The notes: a model not told the origin generated them from the letters alone. Positions 23,329 through 32,665 are shown, numbered from the stretch's first letter. The stretch: DNA of 40,142 bases from [Clostridium] leptum DSM 753 (GCA_000154345.1 DS480336.1:1-40142); one strand, 5' to 3'. Numbers and translations are program-made.

Positions 23329-24824
23329 TGGCCAGTTTTGCTGATAATCCGTTCGACAAGCTGCGCTCCCAGGATGCGGCAAGAGCTTCGGTAGAGCAGG
23401 AGCCTGATGCCGGATTAGCGTCGGAGTTGTTTTCGACGTCGTCGGGGTGGGCCAGCTCTCAGCAGGTGTCCCAAGCTCAACCGGTGATGACCCGTTCGGA
23501 GAACGTGGATTGGCCGGTTGTCGCGGAGCTAGCCAGTACGGCCACTGATGAGGTTGAGGCTGAGATCAGCCGGTGGAGTTCCACTCATGATGGGGTGGCG
23601 ACGCTAGACATTCGCCAGGCCATCGCGGAGCCTGCTATTGCCTCGGCGGTGTCTACGTATGCTGACCGACGCCAGATCGATGTAGGGGAGACCTGGCCTG
23701 ATCTGGTACGCCAGCGATACCGCAAGGCTGTGTGGGATCAGCTGTTCGGGATGGGGCGGTTGCAGCCGCTGTTCGAAATCAGCGACGCCGAAAACATCAT
23801 CGTGGTGGGTAACCATGAGGTGGTTGTCGACCACAACGATGGTTCCCGGTCAACGCTGCCGCCGGTGGCCGACTCGGATGCCGAGCTGGAATCCCAGATC
23901 GCCCGGATGGCGAGGAATGCGACCCCGCGGCGAGCCTTCGACGCCGATCACACCGATGTGACGATCATGCACCAACAGAAGTTCCGTATCCACGCGATCT
24001 CAGCGGAAGTGTCATTGCAACCGTCGGTGGTCATCCGCCAACATTTGCTCACCCAAATCAGTCTGGGGGACCTGTCACATCGCGGAATGATGCCGGTGGA
24101 AGTGGCCCGGTTCCTCGATGAGGCGGTACAAGCTGGCAAGTCCATCGTGGTCGCCGGCGAGCAGGGGGCAGGCAAGACGACGTTTTTACGAGCGTTGATC
24201 CACGCCATTCCGATGCGGGAGCGGTTCGCCACGTTGGAGACCGATCAGGAGTTGTTCGCTCATCTGATGCCTGGCCGGGAAAACACGCTGGTGCTGTTCG
24301 CCCGTGATGGTAACGGCGAGGTGGATCCGGCGACTGGCACCCAGCACGGCGCTATCGAGATCGCCCAGCTCATTCCTCCTAGCCTGCGCCAGGCGTTAAC
24401 TAGGGTCATTGTCGGTGAGGTGCGCGGCAATGAGGCCTCGGCCATGTTCCAGGCCATGCAGTCGGGTACAGGCACCATGAGCAGTATCCACTCCCCGCGA
24501 GCCTCTGAGGTGCCGTCCCGGCTAGCCCAAATGATTTCGATGGGCCCGGTCTACGATCTGGATCAGGCCATGCTGCAGATCGGTCATTCGATCGACTACA
24601 TCGTCTTTGTTCGTAAGCGTGACCTGCCTGATGGGAGCCGGCTGCGATTTGTTGAGCAGATCCGTTCAGTCTCGCCTGGTGATTCGACAACTCCCAGTCT
24701 TGGCGAGGTGTACACGGCTGACTCGTGGACAGGCCAGCCGCTCACGCCACTCATGCCTGGTTCGGCCGCCGATGAGCTGTCTCATTTTGCCCGAGACCTG
24801 GATTATTGCGAGGCCCACTCATGA
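23328..24824 (+). CDS. tadA: TadA/CpaF secretion ATPase of the Tad pilus
   Basis: A 498-residue hexameric-type ATPase. The Walker A GEQGAGKT is at about 277-285, the Asp-box region LETDQELF about 303-310, Walker B VIVGEVRG about 360-367 and the His box TMSSIHS about 383-389, all in the order of the CpaF/TadA family that powers Flp pilus assembly. The N-terminal 130 residues are less conserved. The ATG at 23328 follows GGAGG at seven bases; the GTG three bases earlier is less likely. Codons for QRYRKAVWDQL (23712-23745) are duplicated exactly in the intergenic DNA at 19161. Confidence 0.92.
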   Translation: MASFADNPFDKLRSQDAARASVEQEPDAGLASELFSTSSGWASSQQVSQAQPVMTRSENVDWPVVAELASTATDEVEAEISRWSSTHDGVATLDIRQAIAEPAIASAVSTYADRRQIDVGETWPDLVRQRYRKAVWDQLFGMGRLQPLFEISDAENIIVVGNHEVVVDHNDGSRSTLPPVADSDAELESQIARMARNATPRRAFDADHTDVTIMHQQKFRIHAISAEVSLQPSVVIRQHLLTQISLGDLSHRGMMPVEVARFLDEAVQAGKSIVVAGEQGAGKTTFLRALIHAIPMRERFATLETDQELFAHLMPGRENTLVLFARDGNGEVDPATGTQHGAIEIAQLIPPSLRQALTRVIVGEVRGNEASAMFQAMQSGTGTMSSIHSPRASEVPSRLAQMISMGPVYDLDQAMLQIGHSIDYIVFVRKRDLPDGSRLRFVEQIRSVSPGDSTTPSLGEVYTADSWTGQPLTPLMPGSAADELSHFARDLDYCEAHS

Positions 24825-25687
24825 ACATTCCTGCTCTGACGAGCGCCCTCATCGTGGCCGGGCTGGGACTGATCGTGATCATTGACGGTCTAGTGCCGTC
24901 GACGCATCGACCTGGTGCCACAGTGAGCCTGGCCCAGAGATGGGCCCGATTCACCCACCGTCCCGCTGGTGCAGCTGGGCGGCGCAGGGACTTGCGCTGG
25001 GGGCTGGCCATGCTGGTCGGCGTCGTCTTGTTTGTGCTCACCGGATGGGTGGCTGCGCTGGCATTGGGTCCCATCATTGTGTTGTTGGCCCCCACGTTGC
25101 TGGGGGCGGCCCCACCAACCGATATTCCGCTGATGGAGGCACTGGACCGGTGGGTGCGTCAGATCGCCGCAGTGCTGCCCCAGGGCCGCGACATCATCAC
25201 AGCGGTGCGGATCTCGAGGCCGCGGGCTCCGAAAATGATTGCCGAGTCGGTGGACCAGTTGGTGTCTCGGCTGGACGGACGGATGGAGCCGCGTGAGGCG
25301 TTCCAGCGGATGGCCGACGAGCTGGACTCGGCTGAGGCTGACGCGGTGCTGGCCTCACTAGCGTTGGCGGCCACTCACCCGCGGGGAGCCTCGACAACGT
25401 TGAAGGCTATTGCCGGCAACATCCAACAGCGGTTGAAAGTGCTGCGGCAGGTGGAGGCTGAACGGTCTAAGCCGCGTAACTCGGTGCGTCAGATCACGCT
25501 GGTTACGATCGCCATGTTCGGGGCGCTGCTCGTGATCGGACGGGCGTTTCTGGCCCCGCTGGCGACCCCTCCCGGTCAGGTGCTGGTGGCCGTGGCGATA
25601 GTCATGTATGTCATCGCACTAGTGCAGATGTATCGGATGGCGCGCCCGCGGCACCGCACGCGGATCATGGTTAGGAGGACCCGATGA
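24821..25687 (+). CDS. tadB: TadB-like inner membrane platform protein
   Basis: A 288-residue protein with membrane segments at about residues 9-24, 68-100 and two near the C-terminus (about 225-270), around a cytosolic helical domain with LDGRMEPREAFQRMADELDS, as in the T2SSF/TadB family that forms the pilus assembly platform. The ATG at 24821 overlaps the tadA stop (ATGA). The stop overlaps tadC. Confidence 0.85.
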   Translation: MNIPALTSALIVAGLGLIVIIDGLVPSTHRPGATVSLAQRWARFTHRPAGAAGRRRDLRWGLAMLVGVVLFVLTGWVAALALGPIIVLLAPTLLGAAPPTDIPLMEALDRWVRQIAAVLPQGRDIITAVRISRPRAPKMIAESVDQLVSRLDGRMEPREAFQRMADELDSAEADAVLASLALAATHPRGASTTLKAIAGNIQQRLKVLRQVEAERSKPRNSVRQITLVTIAMFGALLVIGRAFLAPLATPPGQVLVAVAIVMYVIALVQMYRMARPRHRTRIMVRRTR

Positions 25688-26577
25688 CGACGACTGCTTT
25701 GTCCCTGCTAGCCGGGGCCATCGTCACTGTCGGACTGCTGGTCATCGTGGCAGCGTTCCGGCCTGCCCCAGGCCCTGACCTGGTTGCCGCTCTGGAGGTG
25801 GTGTTGGGTCGCACCTCAAGCGTCGCCGAGAACGTCGACCAGACCCGGATCGGGCGGATAGGTCGCAGCGTGACCCGCACATTCCATGTGTCGGTGTCCC
25901 CGGCCATGCGGGCCGCACTGCGACTCCAAGGCACGACCCCCGAAGCGTTCTACGGTCGACGCCTGATCTGCGCACTGATCGGGGCGATCCTGCCGTGGCT
26001 GCTCAACGCGGTAGCCATCGCGGTAGGGGCGAACTCCCCGAACCTACTCATCCCTTCGGCGCTGTGTGTGGCGCTGGCTGGCGCTGGATGGATGCTGCCG
26101 GCAGCACGGTTGAAGGCTGCGGCCGGGCCCACCAACGATGACTCGTTCGAAGCGCTGCTGGTGTTTATCGATTTGGTCGTGCTGGAACGGCTCGCCAACG
26201 AAACCTCCGTCGACGCGCTCACCAATGCGGCAAACATGTCAGATGCCCCACTGTTCGTCCAGATCCGTCAAGTCCTCAACCGTGCCTCCCTGGAAAACGT
26301 CGACCCGTGGAACGGGCTAGACCGGCTAGCCGAGGACATTAAGCTGCCCGAACTCACCGATGTGGTCTCCATCGCCCGCCTCCAGGAGGAAGGCGCTTCC
26401 TTAGTCGATAGTTTCCGGGCCCGGGTCGCCGAGTTGCGCGACGCCTACTTGCTGCGCTTGCAGCAAGAGTCCACCACGATCACCCAGCGCCTTGGTTTGT
26501 GGACGATCCTGCAAGCCGGATCGGTCATGCTCATCTTGTTGGGGGCGGCCGCCCTCACACTAATCACAGCCGGATAA
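25684..26577 (+). CDS. tadC: TadC-like inner membrane platform protein
   Basis: A 297-residue partner of TadB: an N-terminal membrane segment (about 6-22), a pair near 95-142, a cytosolic helical part with LVFIDLVVLERLANETSVDA and LQEEGASLVDSFRARVAELR, and a C-terminal membrane segment (about 275-295). The T2SSF-type layout and its place after TadB identify it. The ATG overlaps the tadB stop. A gap of 100 bases separates it from the pilin genes. Confidence 0.85.
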   Translation: MTTTALSLLAGAIVTVGLLVIVAAFRPAPGPDLVAALEVVLGRTSSVAENVDQTRIGRIGRSVTRTFHVSVSPAMRAALRLQGTTPEAFYGRRLICALIGAILPWLLNAVAIAVGANSPNLLIPSALCVALAGAGWMLPAARLKAAAGPTNDDSFEALLVFIDLVVLERLANETSVDALTNAANMSDAPLFVQIRQVLNRASLENVDPWNGLDRLAEDIKLPELTDVVSIARLQEEGASLVDSFRARVAELRDAYLLRLQQESTTITQRLGLWTILQAGSVMLILLGAAALTLITAG

Positions 26578-26677
26578 ACCGACATCGTGTCGAGCCCCCA
26601 TATGGGCCGCGAACCTTTCATAATGATGCCTGTAAGCACCACAATATTGATCACAACCTAACAATGAAGGAGAAATC
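26578..26677 (+). promoter_or_regulatory. Leader of the pilin gene
   Basis: The only sizeable gap in the Tad operon. It holds the palindrome CCCATATGGG (26597-26606), a CATAAT hexamer (26619-26624) that could be a -10 box, and a strong AAGGAG six bases before the pilin ATG. A separate promoter would let pilin be made in excess over the assembly proteins; no good -35 hexamer is seen. Confidence 0.45.
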
Positions 26678-26872
26678 ATGATGACCGATCTCGACCTGGC
26701 TAAAAAACAGATCACCTGGCTGGCGGCGCACCTGCGCTCCCGGATCGTTGACGAGCGTGGCGGTGGTAGCTCTACCGTGGAGACACTGATTTGGATTGGT
26801 CTTGTCGTGGCAACGGTGGTTGCTGTGGGCGCCGTGGTGATGGCATTCATCAAGTCGAAGATGCCTCACTGA
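26678..26872 (+). CDS. Flp-type major pilin candidate
   Basis: A 64-residue prepilin-like protein: a basic leader ending DERGGGS, then STVETLIWIGLVVATVVAVGAVVM, a single hydrophobic helix with Glu at the fifth or so position after the likely cut, and a short KSKMPH tail. Flp pilins have this type of G-(x)-E motif and are cut by a TadV-type peptidase, here probably that at 1875. The ATG follows AAGGAG at six bases. It is followed by three related pseudopilin genes. Confidence 0.75.
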   Translation: MMTDLDLAKKQITWLAAHLRSRIVDERGGGSSTVETLIWIGLVVATVVAVGAVVMAFIKSKMPH

Positions 26873-26877
26873 CGACG

Positions 26878-27255
26878 ATGCGTAGCAGGTTCACAACTGA
26901 TCAGCGTGGCGGTGGTAGCGCGTCGGTGGGGATGCTCCTGCTGATGCCTGCGATCATGCTGCTGGCATTCGGTGGGATCGAGGTCGGGATGTGGTGTCAC
27001 GCCCATCAGTCGACCATCGCGGCAGCCCAAAGCGCCGCGGAGGCTCAGCGTGTCGTCCATCCAGCTCCGGGGTCGGCACAGGAGGCAGCCTCGCAGATCA
27101 CCAGTCACGGCGGGGTGCGTGATGCCCGAGTGACGGTGCGGGATGACGGTGCCACTGTCACGGTGACCGTCTCAGGTCGGGCCCCATCGATGCTGGGGCT
27201 GCATCTTCCGGCTGTGTCGTCGACAGCGTCGATGCCCAAGGAGCGCCTGTCGTGA
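26878..27255 (+). CDS. TadE-like pseudopilin 1
   Basis: A 125-residue protein with a short basic leader ending DQRGGGSASV, a hydrophobic helix (LLLMPAIMLLAFGGIEVGM) and an extracellular beta-rich domain (ARVTVRDDGATVTVTVSG). This is the TadE/TadF layout of minor pseudopilins. It starts six bases after the pilin stop, with no strong ribosome binding site, so translation is likely coupled. The RGGGS coding sequence closely resembles that of the pilin, pointing to shared origin. Confidence 0.75.
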   Translation: MRSRFTTDQRGGGSASVGMLLLMPAIMLLAFGGIEVGMWCHAHQSTIAAAQSAAEAQRVVHPAPGSAQEAASQITSHGGVRDARVTVRDDGATVTVTVSGRAPSMLGLHLPAVSSTASMPKERLS

Positions 27256-27665
27256 GGCGAAGTGAGCGCGGCGGAGCAAGTCTAAGCGTCGAGGTGCTCA
27301 TGTGGGCGCCGATCGCGCTGGTGATCATCGGGTTTGTTGTGGGTATCGGCCGGATGTCGATGGCCCAGGACGCGGTGAGTGGCGCGGCGGGTGCTGCGGC
27401 CCGTGCGGCGTCGTTGGAGCGTGATGGACAGTCGGCTCAGTCTGCGGCACAGCAGGCGGCGTCGGCAAACCTGTCGTCCGGTGGGCTGGCATGTGCGCCG
27501 AGTGTGAGCGTGGACACGTCAGTGTTTGCCCGTCCTGCCGGGCAGGCGGGCACGGTTCACGCCACGGTCACATGTGTCACCTCGCTGGGTCTTGGATTCG
27601 GGTCCCGGACGGTGCACGCAACGGGGTCTGCCCCGGTAGACACCTATCGGGAAAGGAGAGGCTGA
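27252..27665 (+). CDS. TadE-like pseudopilin 2
   Basis: A 137-residue protein with leader SERGGASLSVEVLM, a hydrophobic helix (PIALVIIGFVVGIG) and an extracellular domain with two Cys (CAPSV, VTCVTSL) that may form a disulfide. The GTG at 27252 overlaps the previous stop (GTGA). It belongs to the same TadE/F family by layout and position. Confidence 0.75.
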   Translation: MRRSERGGASLSVEVLMWAPIALVIIGFVVGIGRMSMAQDAVSGAAGAAARAASLERDGQSAQSAAQQAASANLSSGGLACAPSVSVDTSVFARPAGQAGTVHATVTCVTSLGLGFGSRTVHATGSAPVDTYRERRG

Positions 27666-27666
27666 G

Positions 27667-28068
27667 ATGGCCCGCGATGAGCGTGGTGGCGGCTCGGTGT
27701 CGGTGTGGATGCTGCTCATGGTGCCAGTGATTCTGGTCATGGCCGGCCTGGTTTTTGACGGGTCCCGTCAGATATCGGCAACCCAGGCGGCCCAGGACGC
27801 GGCGGTTGCGGCATCCCGCGCCGGAACTGATGCGGCAGCGACACCGCAGCTAGCTGGCCACGACGGGGCGGCCGTAGCAGTCCAAGCGGCCCGCCAGGCA
27901 CTATCTGCTGCCGGGGTGGACGGGTCGGTGCAGGAGGACGGGTCGACCATCACGGTGACCACGTCTCAAAGTCGGCCGACAGTGTTCCTGTCAGCGATCG
28001 GAATCAGCCAGGTAAGGGGGCATGGGCAGGCCCATGCTCAGCTTGTGGGACCGGGAGAACGCCCATGA
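27667..28068 (+). CDS. TadE/TadG-like pseudopilin 3
   Basis: A 133-residue protein with leader DERGGGSVSVWML, a hydrophobic helix (LMVPVILVMAGLVF), then the DGSRQISATQAAQDAAVAAS helix common in TadG-like proteins, and a C-terminal beta-rich part. AAAGGAGAGG precedes the ATG. It completes a set of one pilin and three pseudopilins with the same RGG(G/A)S processing region. Its end overlaps the LysM/BTAD gene (ATGA). Confidence 0.75.
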   Translation: MARDERGGGSVSVWMLLMVPVILVMAGLVFDGSRQISATQAAQDAAVAASRAGTDAAATPQLAGHDGAAVAVQAARQALSAAGVDGSVQEDGSTITVTTSQSRPTVFLSAIGISQVRGHGQAHAQLVGPGERP

Positions 28069-31000
28069 CAGTGATACGTCGTATCGGTGCCCTGGTGGCA
28101 CTGCTGGTGGTGATAGCCGGCTTACCGGCCGGGCTCGTGGCCGCAGGCGCCCCGCTAGTACCCTCGGGCCTGTCATGGGCCCATGTGCGGCATCTGTTGG
28201 TTACCCCAGACATGACCGGGTCGGTGCTGGTGTGGCTGGTCAGCCTCATCGGCTGGATCGGGTGGGCATGGTTCGCCCTGGCCGTCGCAGCCGAAGCGGT
28301 GACGATGCTCTCAGGGCAGCGGCTGCACTGGCACATGCCCGGCCCTCGCCTAGTGCGCCGAGTGGCAGCCGGTCTCCTCATTGCCGCGTTCGCGGCCGCA
28401 CCGGCAGCCACAAGCACGGCTCACGCCGCCGAGGCCACCCATGTGGCGGTCGCCGCCCAGGCTGGACCGGCACACGCGGCCCCCGCCCAGGACAGCCCCG
28501 CCACCACCTCTCAGGCCCCGGACGCCTCCACCACTCCGAAAATCTGGAAGACCTACACGGTGCGGGCCAACGACTACCTGTGGAAGATCGCCGAGCACTA
28601 CTACGGTGACGGCGCCCAATTCCGTCGTATCGCCGAAGCCTCCGGTATCGACCCGCACTCAGAGCTGAAAGTCGGCCAGAAACTGATCCTGCCGGTTCCT
28701 AAGAACACGGCCGCGATCCACTCGGTTAAAGCGGGGGAGTATCTGTGGAAGATCGCCGAGCACTACTACGGTGACGGCGCCCAGTACCATAAAATCGCTG
28801 AAGCTTCCGGTATCGATGCCCATTCCGATCTAGCCGTGGGCCAAAAACTCGTCATCCCCGGGCCCCTCCGCCACGACGCCACGCCGCCACACCACTCGGC
28901 GTCGACCCACGCGAAGGCCGCCACCCCAGCCCACACGCCCACGCGACGGCCTGCGCCTGCCCACAAAGCCACGCCCGCCCCGACGCCGGCCACCCCAACT
29001 ACTCCGACCCACACGGTGACCCCAGCTCCGGCCTCTGCCGGCCACTCGACCAGCGACGAGCACCCAATCCATACGGATACCGCCGCAGCGGACAAGGCCA
29101 GCGACGAGGACGCCCTGTCCCCAATCCAGGTGGGTTTGACCGCCAGCGTCGGACTGGTGCTGGTCGCCGGACTGATCACCACCCTCAACCGCCGCTACCG
29201 GACCCGGTTCACCCGCCAGCCCCGCGGCAAGGCCATGACCCTGCCCAGCCCGGACGCCCAAACTGCCGAGATAGCGCTGCGCAGCACCGGGGCGACTGAC
29301 ACTCTGACGATCACCTGCCTCGACCAGGCGCTCCGCGCGATCGGCGCATGGTGCCACCACTGCGGGCACCCGCTGCCACCCCTGCTGGCCGCCCGCGTCG
29401 ATGACGACCGGATCGACCTGCTGCTATCCCAGGCGGCCCCCGACCATCCCGAGGCGGTGGAGCTGGCCGCCGACGGATCGGTGTGGACCCTCACCGCCGA
29501 CCGGATCGACGACCTGCTAGCCCACACCGATGACAACCAAGCGGCTCCGTGGCCGTCTCTGGTCACACTGGGACGCGACGACGACGGCGCCCACATTCTC
29601 ATCGACTTGGAAGCCGCAGGAACCTTGCACCTGATCGCCGATGACGACCAGGTCGACGCGGCCCTCGCCGCGATCGCCGTGGAACTGGCCACCTGTGACT
29701 GGTCCGACGAGGTCAACGTCACCCTGGTCGGCCAGGTGTGCCCGGGCCTAGAAGACGCACTAGAGTCTCCGACCCTGACCCGCGCCACCGACGTGGACGC
29801 CCTCCTCACCACCCTGGAAGCTCGCGCCGACGACCAGCGACACATCCTCACCGAAGGAAGCCCCCTCGCCGCTCACCGAGCCGACCCCGCCATCTCCGAC
29901 GGGTTCGACGCCGAAGTGATCCTCCTCGACACCGAACTCACCGAAGACCACCGCAACCGCCTCGCCAGCCTCGTCGAGGCTCTTCCCCGCGTGTCAGTCG
30001 CCGCGGTAACAACCAGCCCCACCAGCCCAGACGAATGGTCCCTCACCCTGACAGGTGACCCACTAGCCGCCGACGTGGCTCCCCTCGGCTGGCACATCCA
30101 CCCTCAAACCCTCTCCCCCGACCTGTACAACCGCATGGTTGAACTACTCGCCAACTCCGCCGCCGCAGACTACGAACCCGCCGGCTGGTGGAACCACGAC
30201 GCCGACGACGAGCCCACCACCGGCCCCATCGACGAGGAAGAATCTACCCCGAGCAGGCGAGCCCGCCCGAGTATCCGCCTGACCACCCTGACCGGCGGCA
30301 TCGACCTATCCAACGTCGACATCGACGACATCATCGACGAAGCCAACCAGGCCCTCGACAACACCGACGAGGCCACCGACCAGGTTCGTGTCGACGCCGA
30401 CCAACCCGGCACCGACACCCCCTTCCCCATCGACGACATCGACCCGCTAGGCTCCGACCATCCGGTCCTATCCATCATCGGCCACCCCGACATCACAGGT
30501 GCCGCTGGAACCGTTGGGCGCTCCCCGTGGCGCTGCCAACAGTTGGCTCTCTACATTGCTGAGCATCCGGGGGTATCGGGGGCGACTATCGCCGATGATT
30601 TGGGGCTATCAGCGTCGACGGTGCGCTCGATTGCTACACACCTGCGACACTGGTTGGGAGCCGACGATGCCGGGGTGGCTTACATGCCGGCGGCGACGCG
30701 CGGCTACCGGCTCGATGAGCGGATCGTCACAGATGTGGACTTGATCGACGCTGCTGTGGCCGGGGCAGGCATTAACACCGCTGAGACGGCCACACTGGTG
30801 GCCATTTTGAAGCTGGGCCGCGGACGGGTCTTCGCTGGGGTTCCTGACTCGGATCTTCGCCAGTTCAGGGCGTCGATGTACCACGTGGAGGCCCGCATCG
30901 TCGATGCTGCCCTCCAAGTGACAGACCGGGCCCTGGAAGCCGGGGACCTGGGGCTGGCCCGGTGGGCGCTGACCCAAGGGCTACTGGTGTCTCCCGATCA

Positions 31001-31175
31001 TGAGGACCTGGTCGCCGGTTGTCTGCGCACCGAATACCAGGCCGGGAACATGGACAAGGTCGCTGAGCTGGTCGATCACCTGTCGGCTACCGCACGCCGA
31101 CTGGGCGTCGACCTCAACGAGGACACCACCCGGATCATCGATACAGTCACTCACTTGGGCAGGAAAGCCTCATGA
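28065..31175 (+). CDS. Large membrane protein with two LysM domains and BTAD-type C-terminus
   Basis: A 1036-residue protein: membrane segments in the first 115 residues, two LysM domains (about 165-208 and 217-262, each with YLWKIAEHYYGDGAQ) that would bind peptidoglycan, a Pro/Thr/Ala linker, another membrane segment (about 350-370), a long acidic region, a winged-helix-like part near 825-880 (SGATIADDLGLSASTVRS) and a C-terminal helical BTAD-like domain. LysM plus SARP/BTAD proteins are known next to actinobacterial Tad clusters; they may link wall contact with regulation or assembly. The ATG overlaps the previous stop. The exact topology, and whether the HTH contacts DNA, are uncertain. 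Confidence 0.75.
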   Translation: MTVIRRIGALVALLVVIAGLPAGLVAAGAPLVPSGLSWAHVRHLLVTPDMTGSVLVWLVSLIGWIGWAWFALAVAAEAVTMLSGQRLHWHMPGPRLVRRVAAGLLIAAFAAAPAATSTAHAAEATHVAVAAQAGPAHAAPAQDSPATTSQAPDASTTPKIWKTYTVRANDYLWKIAEHYYGDGAQFRRIAEASGIDPHSELKVGQKLILPVPKNTAAIHSVKAGEYLWKIAEHYYGDGAQYHKIAEASGIDAHSDLAVGQKLVIPGPLRHDATPPHHSASTHAKAATPAHTPTRRPAPAHKATPAPTPATPTTPTHTVTPAPASAGHSTSDEHPIHTDTAAADKASDEDALSPIQVGLTASVGLVLVAGLITTLNRRYRTRFTRQPRGKAMTLPSPDAQTAEIALRSTGATDTLTITCLDQALRAIGAWCHHCGHPLPPLLAARVDDDRIDLLLSQAAPDHPEAVELAADGSVWTLTADRIDDLLAHTDDNQAAPWPSLVTLGRDDDGAHILIDLEAAGTLHLIADDDQVDAALAAIAVELATCDWSDEVNVTLVGQVCPGLEDALESPTLTRATDVDALLTTLEARADDQRHILTEGSPLAAHRADPAISDGFDAEVILLDTELTEDHRNRLASLVEALPRVSVAAVTTSPTSPDEWSLTLTGDPLAADVAPLGWHIHPQTLSPDLYNRMVELLANSAAADYEPAGWWNHDADDEPTTGPIDEEESTPSRRARPSIRLTTLTGGIDLSNVDIDDIIDEANQALDNTDEATDQVRVDADQPGTDTPFPIDDIDPLGSDHPVLSIIGHPDITGAAGTVGRSPWRCQQLALYIAEHPGVSGATIADDLGLSASTVRSIATHLRHWLGADDAGVAYMPAATRGYRLDERIVTDVDLIDAAVAGAGINTAETATLVAILKLGRGRVFAGVPDSDLRQFRASMYHVEARIVDAALQVTDRALEAGDLGLARWALTQGLLVSPDHEDLVAGCLRTEYQAGNMDKVAELVDHLSATARRLGVDLNEDTTRIIDTVTHLGRKAS
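28578..28618. repeat. 41-bp repeat in the LysM coding region, copy 1
   Basis: The 41 bases starting CTGTGGAAGATCGCCGAG are identical to 28743-28783 and encode the core of both LysM domains. Such exact identity points to recent duplication of the LysM unit. Confidence 0.85.
28743..28783. repeat. 41-bp repeat in the LysM coding region, copy 2
   Basis: The partner of 28578-28618, 165 bases away, a multiple of three, so LysM copy number can change in frame. Confidence 0.85.
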
Positions 31176-31214
31176 ATGCTCCTGCGCCTCATTTGTTTTG
31201 CTAGAAAGGTTTTC

Positions 31215-31799
31215 ATGCATCATCATCGCATCATCGTGGCTGCGGTAGCAGTCGCTGCTCTTACGGTCGGCTGCCACTCGACAGGCTCAACATCGGCCCC
31301 TACACCGGCACCAAGTGCCTCCACGGTCTCGGCGAGTCCTGCCCCTAGCCCGACCCCCACGGCGGGGGCGATCAGCGCGACCGACGCCGAAAACATCTAC
31401 CGCACTTTGCACACCAACGTCTTCGAGTTGGAGAAGAAGGGTGGCCTGGTACCCGGGGAACCCGCACCCGCGACCCTGTCGAACTACGCCACCGGCCAGG
31501 CCCTCAAGAACTACATGACCTTCATGCACCAAATCTCGGGTCTAGGTCTCACATGGAAGTCGGGAGCCTCAAAGATCACTGTGGTGCGGGAGAAAAAGGG
31601 TGATACCACCTACCCCGAGGCCGCTATCGCCTTGGAATCGTGCGAAGACGGCAGCTCCATCCGATCGGTGGACCGCCACGGACAGGCTGACCATGGCCGG
31701 CTCACACACGTCGACAGTTGGTATGCCCGCGATAAGAAGGGCACCATCAAAATGATCGCACGTAACGGAGTGGAGGTTTCCTCATGCGACGTCAAGTAA
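31215..31799 (+). CDS. Lipoprotein of the Tad operon
   Basis: A 194-residue protein with a lipoprotein signal (VAVAALTVGC, lipobox LTVGC at about residue 20), a short Ser/Thr/Pro linker and a small alpha/beta domain ending GVEVSSCDVK. The ATG at 31215 follows AGAAAGG at six bases; an earlier in-frame start would give a peptide without a proper signal. I do not recognise the domain; short mixed domains with such a lipobox are common in actinobacterial envelope proteins. It may be an outer-face pilus factor by position. Confidence 0.65.
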   Translation: MHHHRIIVAAVAVAALTVGCHSTGSTSAPTPAPSASTVSASPAPSPTPTAGAISATDAENIYRTLHTNVFELEKKGGLVPGEPAPATLSNYATGQALKNYMTFMHQISGLGLTWKSGASKITVVREKKGDTTYPEAAIALESCEDGSSIRSVDRHGQADHGRLTHVDSWYARDKKGTIKMIARNGVEVSSCDVK

Positions 31800-32665
31800 T
31801 CACCGCGGCCGTGCTGGGCCTGACCCTCGCCACCACCTCACTACCCGCCCTCGCAGATAATGGAGACTTCAGTGGCCATACAGACACGGATGGTCCTGGC
31901 TACGATGTGCGTACTGAGGTGGATTACCATCACACCACCGGTGGTGCGGGTGGGGGTGCCACGACAGGGGGCCATCATGGGGGCAAAACCCACGGTGATG
32001 GTGAAGGTGAGGCTATTGATGGGCGTTCTCGCGCCGATGCCGAAGCCGAACTAGACGAAGCCGACCGTAACCAGGACTTGACTTGTGATGTCATGCTCCC
32101 ACCGGCGCCGAATACCCCAGCCGGCCAGGAATGGGCGAAAGAATGCAATCCCCCAGCGAAAAAGGGGCAGAAGGCCACCCCGAAGCCCGACCCGGTGTTA
32201 GTGGGCCGTCACGCAGCCTTGCAGCTCACCCTTCCCGGCGCGGCCCCTCGTATCGATCCGTCCCCCGACCTTAACCGGTGGCACTCGGCAGCAGTGGGCC
32301 AGGCTTTGTGGTTGTCAGTTGATGACCCCACCGCCACTACACAGAAATCGATCACGTTTATGGGCCAGGTTGTCTCGTTGAGCGCCAAACGTAACGGTTT
32401 GTCGTTTGATATGGGTGATGGTCATGTCGTGCACTGTGATGCCACGACGACATGGACGGAGTCGGTGGAACCGGGGACCCCCTCACCCACGTGCGGTTAC
32501 ACCTACCAACAGGCAGCCCCGGCCGGGGGCTATAAGGTCACCGCGATCACTTCGTGGGATGTGACCTGGTCGGTACTAGGACACACGGGCACAGTGCATG
32601 TTGAGAAAGCCGGTGGGCAGATGCTTCCCGTCGGCGAGGTGGAGTCGGTTGTCACCCGCCAATGA
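31784..32665 (+). CDS. Secreted hypothetical protein of the Tad operon
   Basis: A 293-residue protein with a signal peptide (about 1-24, ending LPALA), a Gly/His/Asp-rich stretch (about 26-75), an acidic helical part, a cluster around CDVMLPPAPN and CNPPAKKGQK, and a beta-rich C-terminal domain (about 135-290) with two further Cys. No family recognised. The ATG follows GGAGG at seven bases and overlaps the lipoprotein gene by 16 bases. Its stop overlaps the J-protein start. Possibly a secreted pilus accessory or adhesin; this is by position only. Confidence 0.65.
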   Translation: MRRQVITAAVLGLTLATTSLPALADNGDFSGHTDTDGPGYDVRTEVDYHHTTGGAGGGATTGGHHGGKTHGDGEGEAIDGRSRADAEAELDEADRNQDLTCDVMLPPAPNTPAGQEWAKECNPPAKKGQKATPKPDPVLVGRHAALQLTLPGAAPRIDPSPDLNRWHSAAVGQALWLSVDDPTATTQKSITFMGQVVSLSAKRNGLSFDMGDGHVVHCDATTTWTESVEPGTPSPTCGYTYQQAAPAGGYKVTAITSWDVTWSVLGHTGTVHVEKAGGQMLPVGEVESVVTRQ

